From Pseudomonadota bacterium (GTDB lineage: Bacteria > Pseudomonadota > Alphaproteobacteria > Rhizobiales > Kaistiaceae), in the NCBI GenBank assembly GCA_023433185.1, contig JAEZEN010000158.1, positions 1 through 5,897 on the forward strand: DNA of 5,897 bases, read 5' to 3'. Of the stretch, positions 1 to 5,323 are shown piece after piece. The position numbers and the translations under genes were made by a program. How positions within the stretch are numbered: the first letter of the stretch is position 1; every line of letters begins with the position of its first letter. Below the pieces are notes generated by a model. The model did no database searches, was not told the origin of the DNA, and saw only the letters and a list, made by a program, of their open reading frames with translations.

Positions 1-2
1 GC

Positions 3-1148
3 CCTGCCGGACGCGACGCCGTCACGTGGTACGCCTACCTGCTCCTCGGCTATTTCTCGTACATCCTGAGCATCCAGGGCAACATCCTGCCCTTCCTCCG
101 CGACGAGCTCGATCTCAGCTACCGCGCCGTCAGCCTCCATACGAGCGCGATCGCCGCCGGGATGATGATCGTCGGGCTGTTCGGCGTCTCGGCGATCCGG
201 ACCCTCGGCCGCGGACGGATCCTCACCGCGGCCACCCTCGGTTCGGCGGCGGCGGCGCTGCTGCTGACGCTCGCCCCGGCGGTGACGTTCAGCATCCTCG
301 CGTGCCTTCTCTTCGGCCTTCTCGGCGGCTTCATCCCGGCCGTGGTGCCGGCGCTGCTCTCCGACGTGCAGGGGCCCCGGCGCGATGTCGCCTTCGCCGA
401 AGCCAACGCCGTCGCCTGCCTGTTCTCCACCACCGCGCCGCTGATCACCGGCCTCTGCATCTGGCTCGCCCTCGGCTGGCGGATGGCGGTGTTCGCGGCG
501 GTGGCGAGCGGCCTCGTCGTCCTGCTTGCCTTCCATCGCGCCCCGGTTCCCGAAGATGCCGCCACGCCCGAAGGCGCGGCGCAGCCCCTGCCGCTCGCCT
601 TCTGGTTCTACTGGGTCCTGCTCGGCCTCGGCGTCGCCGTCGAGTTCTCGGCCATCCTCTGGGCGCCGGCCTATCTCGAGCGCGTCGTCGGCCTCAGCGC
701 GGCTGCCGCGTCCCTCGGGGCAACGGCGTTCTTCGCCGGCATGCTGATCGGCCGCGCCGGCGGAGCGGGTCTCATCCGGATCCTGCCGATCCGGCCACTG
801 TTCCTCGCCGCGAGCGTGACCGTTCTCGTCGGCTTCCTCGGGTACCGCTGGGGCGGCGATCCGGTCCTGGTCATCGCCGGCCTCTTCGTCGTCGGCCTCG
901 GCACGGCGCTCCTCTACCCGCTGGCGCTGTCCTTCTGCATCGCCGCCGCCGGCCCCGCGGCCGCCCGCGGCGCATCGCGCGTCATGGTCGCCACCGGCCT
1001 CGCGATCATGCTGGCGCCGCCGTTCCTCGGCGTCATCGCCGACGTCGCCGGGCTTGCCGATGCGCTCCTGATGATTCCGGTCTTCATGCTCGCCGCCCTC
1101 GGTGCCTTCGCCCTCGGCGAGTTGGCCCGGCGATGGGCGCTCCGCTAA
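3..1148 (+). CDS. MFS transporter, 5' end outside the window
   Basis: This is an inner-membrane secondary transporter of the major facilitator superfamily; the substrate cannot be told. The frame is open from the window edge and 381 residues are visible. MFS proteins are usually about 400 residues, so only a short N-terminal piece is missing. The protein is a chain of hydrophobic segments rich in Leu, Ala, Gly and Val. The first visible segment (YAYLLLGYFSYIL) reads as transmembrane helix 1. A loop after helix 2 with IRTLGRGRIL resembles the MFS loop 2-3 motif. A polar linker near 541-590 (PVPEDAATPEGAAQP) probably separates the two six-helix halves. The first ATG, at 162, lies inside helix 2 and is not the true start. 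The TAA stop at 1146-1148 lies inside the first hairpin repeat. The gene converges on the ABC operon, so no functional link to it is implied. The family call is secure; the role is not. Confidence 0.88.
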   Translation, partial: PAGRDAVTWYAYLLLGYFSYILSIQGNILPFLRDELDLSYRAVSLHTSAIAAGMMIVGLFGVSAIRTLGRGRILTAATLGSAAAALLLTLAPAVTFSILACLLFGLLGGFIPAVVPALLSDVQGPRRDVAFAEANAVACLFSTTAPLITGLCIWLALGWRMAVFAAVASGLVVLLAFHRAPVPEDAATPEGAAQPLPLAFWFYWVLLGLGVAVEFSAILWAPAYLERVVGLSAAAASLGATAFFAGMLIGRAGGAGLIRILPIRPLFLAASVTVLVGFLGYRWGGDPVLVIAGLFVVGLGTALLYPLALSFCIAAAGPAAARGASRVMVATGLAIMLAPPFLGVIADVAGLADALLMIPVFMLAALGAFALGELARRWALR

Positions 1149-1220
1149 TGGTCCGATTCCGACACTTGCTACCCGTCTTGAGGGAGCGCCGAGCAAGTGT
1201 CGGAATCAAAGGACCACTAG
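1145..1220 (-). repeat. Hairpin repeat A (REP-like palindromic element)
   Basis: This is a 76-bp imperfect palindrome. Read on the minus strand it has an outer arm CTAGTGGTCC, a 3-base TTT bulge, a 16-bp perfect inner stem (GATTCCGACACTTGCT against 1155-1170), a 21-nt loop (1171-1191), and a closing outer arm GGACCATTAG. The only imperfect outer pair is G against T (1217 with 1148), a wobble in minus-strand RNA but A-C on the other strand. Its outer end CTAA contains the stop codon of the MFS gene. It lacks a T-tract, so it is not a standard intrinsic terminator, although a stem this strong could slow polymerase or protect the mRNA 3' end. Element B shares its plan. I cannot name the family; a REP-type or transposon-derived non-autonomous repeat fits. 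Confidence 0.85.
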
Positions 1221-1233
1221 CAACTCTATGATT

Positions 1234-1311
1234 CTAGTGAAGCTTTTGAGTTTGACATTTGAGCAAGCGTTCATGGCAGATGGGGATCAAGTGTCAAACT
1301 CGCTTCACTAG
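1234..1311 (+). repeat. Hairpin repeat B (REP-like palindromic element)
   Basis: This is a 78-bp palindrome of the same plan as element A but in the opposite orientation. On the plus strand it has an outer arm CTAGTGAAGC, a TTTT bulge (1244-1247), an inner arm GAGTTTGACATTTGA (1248-1262), a loop of about 23 nt, the matching arm TCAAGTGTCAAACTC (1287-1301), and the perfect outer arm GCTTCACTAG (1302-1311). The one imperfect inner pair is T1258 against G1291, a wobble in plus-strand RNA. The loop agrees with that of element A at 11 of 21 aligned bases (GCG-TC and AGA-GGG blocks), which supports common descent. Its outer CTAG holds the TAG stop of the permease gene. A 13-bp spacer (1221-1233) separates the heads of A and B. 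Function is unknown; transcript-end stabilisation or termination for the two convergent genes is possible. Confidence 0.85.
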
Positions 1312-2276
1312 GCCCGCCGCGAGCGCCAAGTGATCAGGCGCTCGGCAAGGAGGGCGACGATGATGATCGTGCCGATCGCCGTGCCCTGCCAGAACGGCGA
1401 GACGCCGAGCAGGTTCAGCCCGTTCCGGATCATCACCATGATCAGGACGCCCATCAGCGTGCCGACGATCGAGCCGCGCCCGCCATAGAGGCTGGCGCCG
1501 CCGATGACCACGGCGGCGATCGCGTCGAGCTCGAGCTGGTTGCCGCCGATCGGGTCGGCCGACATGATCTGGGCGAGCGAGAAGGTCATCGCCACCGCGG
1601 CGAGCGCGCCCGAGGCGACATAGGGAAAGATCGAGTAGTAGAGCGTGTTGAGGCCGGCGGCGCGGGCCGCCTCGATGTTGGAGCCGACGGCGTAGATGGT
1701 GCGGCCGCCCTTCGAGTAGGTGAGCCAGAACCAGGTGGCGATATAGAGCCCGATCAGGAAGATGACGTTGACGGGCACGCCGAGGACGGTGGTGTAGACG
1801 ATGTCCTGGAGGCCCATCGGCAGGCCGGAGATCGAGCGCTGGCCCGAGACGATATAGGCGAGGCTCCGGGCGATCGCCATGACGCCGAGCGTCACCACGA
1901 AGGGCGCCAGCCCGAAGACCGCGATGAGCACGCCGGACAGCAGGCCGATGCCCGCGCCGCAGACGACGGCGAGGGGAATCGCCACCGGAATCGGAAAATC
2001 GGCCTTCAACAGGATCGCGAGGACGATGCCGCACAGTCCCGCCACCGAGCCGACCGAAAGGTCGATGCCGCCGGTGAGGATGACCAGCGTCATGCCGACC
2101 GCGACGATGCCCAGCACCACCGACTGGTCGAGGATGTTGAACAGGTTCCGTTCGGTGAAGAAGAACGGCGAGGCCAGCGACAGGACCACCGCCAGCACCA
2201 GGGCGAGGCCGAGCATGCGGATCTCGAGGGAGTTGGCGATCCGGCGCAAGGCCACGAAACCGTTCGACGCGCTCAT
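1308..2276 (-). CDS. CUT2-family sugar ABC transporter permease (RbsC-like)
   Basis: This is the 322-residue membrane subunit of a carbohydrate importer, close in length to E. coli RbsC (321). It should form a homodimeric channel driven by the ATPase encoded just upstream. It is strongly hydrophobic, with roughly 8-10 membrane segments. Family motifs are visible: GGIDLSVGS at 69-77; the cytoplasmic coupling loop AVGSNIEAARAAGLNT at 196-211, which contacts the ATPase; and ELDAIAAVVIGGASLYGGRGS at about 249-269. The NGLNLLGVSPFWQ block at 285-297 is also typical of the family. The ATG start overlaps the ATPase stop in an ATGA arrangement, which indicates translational coupling. The final Ala codon runs straight into a TAG stop supplied by hairpin repeat B. 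The substrate is likely a monosaccharide or polyol and cannot be narrowed down. The family call is very secure. Confidence 0.96.
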   Translation of the reverse strand: MSASNGFVALRRIANSLEIRMLGLALVLAVVLSLASPFFFTERNLFNILDQSVVLGIVAVGMTLVILTGGIDLSVGSVAGLCGIVLAILLKADFPIPVAIPLAVVCGAGIGLLSGVLIAVFGLAPFVVTLGVMAIARSLAYIVSGQRSISGLPMGLQDIVYTTVLGVPVNVIFLIGLYIATWFWLTYSKGGRTIYAVGSNIEAARAAGLNTLYYSIFPYVASGALAAVAMTFSLAQIMSADPIGGNQLELDAIAAVVIGGASLYGGRGSIVGTLMGVLIMVMIRNGLNLLGVSPFWQGTAIGTIIIVALLAERLITWRSRRA

Positions 2277-4180
2277 GCCTCGATCTCTTCGCTTGGGGAC
2301 GACTCGAACAACGTGGCCATCCTGGCCGACAGGTCCGCGGGGTCGGGGAGTGCCATGCCCGGCGGCAGGCTGAGGCCGATCCAGCCGAGGTCGTGGCCGC
2401 GACGGTTGGAGAGCCGGGTGAGGAGCGTGGCGCGGCCATCGGCCTCGGCCACCACGCCCGGCGCCTTCTCGCGCAGCGCCGCGGGGATCGGTGTCTCCGT
2501 CGCTTCGTAGACGTGACCCGCCGCCAGCCCGAGGGCGGAGGACGCGTCGCGATCCGCGACCGCGAGGCAGACCAGCTGGTCCTCGTGGATCAGGCCCCAG
2601 AATGCGGTGCCGCCGTAGCTCGCGACGAGATCGCGGAGGAAGCGGGCGTTGCGTTCGGCGGAACTCCGCGGCGCCGCGAGCAGCGTCAGGCTCTCCTCGT
2701 TGAGCCGCGCGGCGGGGAGGTCGGCGATGGTGTAGCCGTCGCTCATCACCACGATGCGCTCGCAGAGGCCGAGCAGCTCCTCGAAGTCCGACGAGATCAC
2801 CACCACCGCGATGCCGCGGTCGGCAACCTCGCGGAGCAGTTCGTAGATCGCCTGCCGGGTGCCGATATCGACGCCTTTGGTCGGCTCGTCGAGGATGAGC
2901 ACCTCCGGCGCGATCAGCAGCCAGCGGGCGATGATGACCTTCTGCTGCATGCCCCCGGAGAAATGAAGAAGGCTGGCGTCCATCCGGTCGGCCGGAAGCC
3001 CGAGGCGCGCCATCAGCGCCGCGGCTTCCCGGCGCCGCGGCCCGAAACCGCGACCGAAGCCGCGATGCCTGCCCATCTGGGCGAGGAAGAGGTTCTCTCC
3101 GACATTCAGGTCGGGGACGATGTTCTGGCGGCGGCGATCCTCGGCGACCAGGCCGATGCCGGCGCGGATGGCCTGAATCGGATTGCGCGGGGCGATCTCG
3201 CGCCCGGCCATGACGATCCGGCCACCGGTTCGCGGGCGCAGGCCGAAGATCGCCTCGGCGCTCTCCGAGCGGCCGGCACCGACGAGGCCGCCGAGACCGA
3301 GAATCTCGCCCTTGCGGACGGAGAAGGAAACGTCGCGCACCGAGGGCACCGCGCTGAGCCCGCTCACCTCGAGCACGACCGGGCGCTCGCTCGCACCGTC
3401 CGGCGGCGGATCCCGCCGATAGACGTTGCCGATGTCGCGGCCGACCATGTGGCGGATGATGTCGGTCTGGGTCAGGCCGGCGGTCGGGACACCCTCGGCA
3501 ACGGTTCGCCCCTCGCGAAGGATCGTCACCCGGTCGGTGATCGCGAAGACCTCCTCGAGCCGATGCGAGACGAAGGCCAGGGCCTTCCCGCCGTCGCGGA
3601 GCCGGGCCATGATGTCGAACAGCCGGTCGACCTCGATGGGCGAGAGCGACGCGGTGGGCTCGTCGAAGATGACGAGGTCGGCATTGAGCGCCAGCGCCTT
3701 GGCGATCTCGACGAGCTGGCGTTGGGCCGCCGAGAGGCGACGAACCTCGATGTCGAGCGGCAGCACATGGTCGTGGCCGAGTTCGCCGAGGATCGTCTGG
3801 GCCTGCTGGCGGAGCCTGCCGAAGGAGAGCCGCCCCGGACGCGCATAGCTCGGCAGGAAGATGTTCTCGAGCACGCTCATGTCGGGGGCGAGGTTGGTTT
3901 CCTGGGCGACGAGCGCGATGCCGGAGCGCAGCGCGTCGCGGGCCGAGCCGACGGCCAGCGGCGCACCCCGGAAACGGATCTCGCCGGAGGTCGGTGCGAG
4001 GTGGCCGCAGATGATGCGCGACAGCGTCGACTTGCCGGCGCCGTTGGCGCCCAGCAGGCCGCAGACTTCGTGGCGCTGGAGCGTGATCGCGGCGTCGCTG
4101 AGCGCGTAGGCGCTGCCGAACAGGCGCGTCACGTTTCGCGCCACCAGCAAAGGCTCCGGGATCTTGCTGCTCTCGGCCAT
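2273..4180 (-). CDS. CUT2-family sugar ABC transporter ATP-binding protein with extra C-terminal domain
   Basis: This is a cytoplasmic double ATPase (RbsA/XylG/MglA type) of 635 residues that powers the importer. Domain 1 has Walker A GANGAGKST at 44-52, Q-loop Q93, signature LSAAQ at 149-153, Walker B with D173-E174, and H-loop H206. Domain 2 has the degenerate Walker A GLVGAGRSES at 298-307 (Arg in place of the catalytic Lys), signature FSGGMQQK at 407-414, and D431-E432. It has ISSDFEE where a His loop would be. An inactive-looking second site is normal in this family. After about residue 505 there is a 130-residue extension absent from RbsA (about 500 residues). It begins with a helix-like stretch (AERNARFLRDLVASYGG) followed by alternating strand-like segments (TAFWGLIHED, LVCLAVADRD, GWIGLSLPPG), perhaps a GAF-like sensory fold. 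The ATG at 4180 is preferred over an in-frame GTG at 4192 because the GGAG-type ribosome site overlaps that GTG. Confidence 0.95.
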   Translation of the reverse strand: MAESSKIPEPLLVARNVTRLFGSAYALSDAAITLQRHEVCGLLGANGAGKSTLSRIICGHLAPTSGEIRFRGAPLAVGSARDALRSGIALVAQETNLAPDMSVLENIFLPSYARPGRLSFGRLRQQAQTILGELGHDHVLPLDIEVRRLSAAQRQLVEIAKALALNADLVIFDEPTASLSPIEVDRLFDIMARLRDGGKALAFVSHRLEEVFAITDRVTILREGRTVAEGVPTAGLTQTDIIRHMVGRDIGNVYRRDPPPDGASERPVVLEVSGLSAVPSVRDVSFSVRKGEILGLGGLVGAGRSESAEAIFGLRPRTGGRIVMAGREIAPRNPIQAIRAGIGLVAEDRRRQNIVPDLNVGENLFLAQMGRHRGFGRGFGPRRREAAALMARLGLPADRMDASLLHFSGGMQQKVIIARWLLIAPEVLILDEPTKGVDIGTRQAIYELLREVADRGIAVVVISSDFEELLGLCERIVVMSDGYTIADLPAARLNEESLTLLAAPRSSAERNARFLRDLVASYGGTAFWGLIHEDQLVCLAVADRDASSALGLAAGHVYEATETPIPAALREKAPGVVAEADGRATLLTRLSNRRGHDLGWIGLSLPPGMALPDPADLSARMATLFESSPSEEIEA

Positions 4181-4191
4181 CCGCGGACCCA

Positions 4192-4198
4192 CTCCACC
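4192..4198 (-). promoter_or_regulatory. Ribosome binding site deciding the ATPase start
   Basis: The minus strand reads GGTGGAG here, 11 nt before the ATG at 4180. The alternative GTG start (4192-4190) begins on the last G of this motif and so could not use it. This favours the 635-residue product over a 639-residue one. The spacing is slightly long, so the assignment is moderate. Confidence 0.5.
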
Positions 4199-4208
4199 CG
4201 TTCAGGAA

Positions 4209-4228
4209 GATTGTCGGCCAAGACAATC
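4209..4228. promoter_or_regulatory. Inverted repeat upstream of the ATPase gene
   Basis: A perfect 7-bp inverted repeat, GATTGTC and GACAATC, is separated by 6 bp and lies about 29 nt before the ATPase ATG. It could be a small mRNA hairpin near the ribosome site or a protein-binding operator. The same ATTGTC word also occurs at the foot of the neighbouring terminator hairpin (4242-4247). The sequence does not decide between these readings. Confidence 0.35.
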
Positions 4229-4234
4229 GCCCGG

Positions 4235-4271
4235 CAACAAAATTGTCCGGGGGGCGATGTCCCCCGGACAA
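4235..4271 (-). terminator. Intrinsic terminator-like hairpin between binding protein and ATPase genes
   Basis: Starting 24 nt after the stop of the binding protein gene, the minus strand forms an 11-bp perfect stem (TTGTCCGGGGG with CCCCCGGACAA) and a 7-nt loop, followed at once by TTTTGTTG. This is the standard layout of a Rho-independent terminator. It sits inside an apparent operon, so it most likely ends only part of the transcripts, leaving more binding protein than ATPase and permease. This is a common pattern in binding-protein-dependent importers. It may also protect the upstream message from 3' decay. Confidence 0.8.
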
Positions 4272-4294
4272 GGTACGTCAAGCCGGGACGGCGA

Positions 4295-5278
4295 TCACAT
4301 CTCGTTCGCGAAGACGGACTCGGTGATGGTCGGCAGCACCTCTTCGATGTTGGTGCTGGTGACGATCATGATCGGCACCATCACTTCCTTCTCCGGCGTT
4401 TCGCCGTTGAGATGGGCGACCATCGCCTTGGCCGATTCCTGGCCCATCAGGTAGGGCTGCTGCATGCCCGAGACGATCAATTCGCCCGACTGGAGAAGCG
4501 GCACGAATTCCGGAACGCCGTCGAAGCCGGCGACCAGCACGTCACCCGAGAGGCGGGCGGCCTTCAGCGCCTGGAGGGCGCCGAGGGTCGGCCCGTCGGT
4601 CTGGATGAACATGCCGGTCATGTCGGGGTTGGCGGTGGTCATGTCCTGGACGAACTTGAAGGTCTCGTCGGCGGTGTAGGTCTGCATCTGCTGGAGGCCG
4701 GCCTCCTTGGTGATGCCGGCCGCGGTCATCGCATCCTTGAAGCCCTTGGTGCGGGCCTGGCCGTTGAGGCGGGCCTGGCTGATGCCGACGATGCCGACGC
4801 TGCCGTCTTCCTTGCCGGCAGCCTTCATCGCCTCGGCCAGAGCTTTGCCGACACCGTTGGCGCCCTGGTAGTTGTCGGAGATGATAAAGGACACGTAGTC
4901 GCCGCTGTCGGTGCCGATGTCGGCGATCACCACGGGGATGTTGGCCTGCTTGGCGAGGTCGAGCACGGCGGGCGCCGTGGAGCTGTCCGTCGGCGAGATG
5001 ATAATGCCGGCGACGCCGCGGGCGATGGCGTCCTTGGCGTTCTTGAGCTGGGTCTGGGCGTTGTTGCCCGAATCCAGCGCCTGATAGGTGTAGCCGCCCT
5101 CGGCGGCGACATTCTCGATGCCCTTGGACAGATAACGCCAGAAGGCGAGATCAAGGCCGGGGGTCAGATAGACCAGCTCCTTGGACTGCGCGAGAGCGGT
5201 GCTCGCTGTACCGGCGAGACCGGTCAACGCGGCAACGCCGGCGATGGCTGCGGTGGCAAAAAGGCGTCTTGTCAGCAT
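4295..5278 (-). CDS. CUT2-family periplasmic sugar-binding protein (RbsB-like)
   Basis: This 327-residue protein is the extracytoplasmic receptor that captures the substrate and delivers it to the permease. Residues 1-30 form a signal peptide (charged MLTRRLF, a hydrophobic Ala/Gly/Leu-rich stretch, and ALA just before Q31). The TRRLFAT segment also resembles a twin-arginine motif, so Tat export is possible. The mature part has the two-lobe Peripla_BP_4 pattern: AKDAIARGVAGIIISPTDSS at 81-100, ANIPVVIADIGTDSGDYVSF at 112-131, FIQTDGPTLGALQALKA at 224-240, GFDGVPEFVPLLQSGEL at 251-267, and MQQPYLMGQESA at 272-283. F47-W48 near the N-terminus are candidate sugar-stacking residues. The start is well supported by GGAGGAG five bases upstream. 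As first transport gene of the operon it is followed by a terminator-like hairpin. The sugar or polyol bound cannot be predicted from what I see. Confidence 0.95.
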   Translation of the reverse strand: MLTRRLFATAAIAGVAALTGLAGTASTALAQSKELVYLTPGLDLAFWRYLSKGIENVAAEGGYTYQALDSGNNAQTQLKNAKDAIARGVAGIIISPTDSSTAPAVLDLAKQANIPVVIADIGTDSGDYVSFIISDNYQGANGVGKALAEAMKAAGKEDGSVGIVGISQARLNGQARTKGFKDAMTAAGITKEAGLQQMQTYTADETFKFVQDMTTANPDMTGMFIQTDGPTLGALQALKAARLSGDVLVAGFDGVPEFVPLLQSGELIVSGMQQPYLMGQESAKAMVAHLNGETPEKEVMVPIMIVTSTNIEEVLPTITESVFANEM

Positions 5279-5283
5279 GGAAA

Positions 5284-5290
5284 CTCCTCC
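5284..5290 (-). promoter_or_regulatory. Strong ribosome binding site of the binding protein gene
   Basis: The minus strand reads GGAGGAG, close to the ideal Shine-Dalgarno sequence, with a 5-nt spacer (TTTCC) before ATG. It fixes the start and suits a highly translated receptor. Confidence 0.8.
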
Positions 5291-5295
5291 CTGTT

Positions 5296-5321
5296 GTGCT
5301 GCACGGTTTATAGGCAGTGCC
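5296..5321 (-). promoter_or_regulatory. Possible internal promoter/operator region before the binding protein gene
   Basis: The 45-bp gap between the regulator stop and the binding protein start holds a -10-like TATAAA on the minus strand (5307-5312). Two perfect 9-bp odd palindromes flank it: GTGCTGCAC (5296-5304) and GGCAGTGCC (5313-5321), with centres 17 bp apart. No good -35 box is seen at the right distance (about 5330-5336). The layout would suit a repressed promoter, perhaps under the adjacent GntR protein, but short palindromes arise easily in GC-rich DNA. Confidence 0.25.
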
Positions 5322-5323
5322 CC

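Noticed and set aside
162..164. ATG as start of the MFS gene
   Set aside because: Upstream in-frame sequence from position 3 encodes a convincing first transmembrane helix, so the start lies before the window.
26..1231. Plus-strand open frame of 401 residues over the MFS gene
   Set aside because: The translation is very rich in Arg, Pro and His with no family pattern. It is an alternate-frame reading of a GC-rich gene, and the MFS frame has clear transmembrane segments.
1252..1257. TTGACA as a -35 promoter box
   Set aside because: It is part of the inner stem of hairpin B, and no -10-like hexamer lies about 17 bp downstream.
1145..1311. Standard intrinsic terminators for the convergent genes
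   Set aside because: The stems are long, but neither is followed by a T-tract in the needed direction; the T-runs are bulges inside the arms. Termination by these hairpins remains possible but was not called.
1145..1311. One transposon remnant bounded by the outer CTAR ends
   Set aside because: No transposase fragment is present, and each half is a complete palindrome, so two separate hairpin elements explain the region better.
1879..2373. Plus-strand open frames opposite the ABC genes (also 3426-3848, 4164-4454 and similar)
   Set aside because: They are low-complexity Arg/Ser/Pro-rich antisense shadows without plausible starts or domains.
4190..4192. GTG as start of the ATPase
   Set aside because: The only good ribosome binding site overlaps it. 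The ATG at 4180 has usable spacing and adds no conflict with family alignments.
1308..4271. A single minus-strand open frame of 987 residues
   Set aside because: Only its last 322 residues (the permease) are real. The upstream two-thirds is an Arg/Pro-rich shadow of the ATPase gene in another frame, with no domains.
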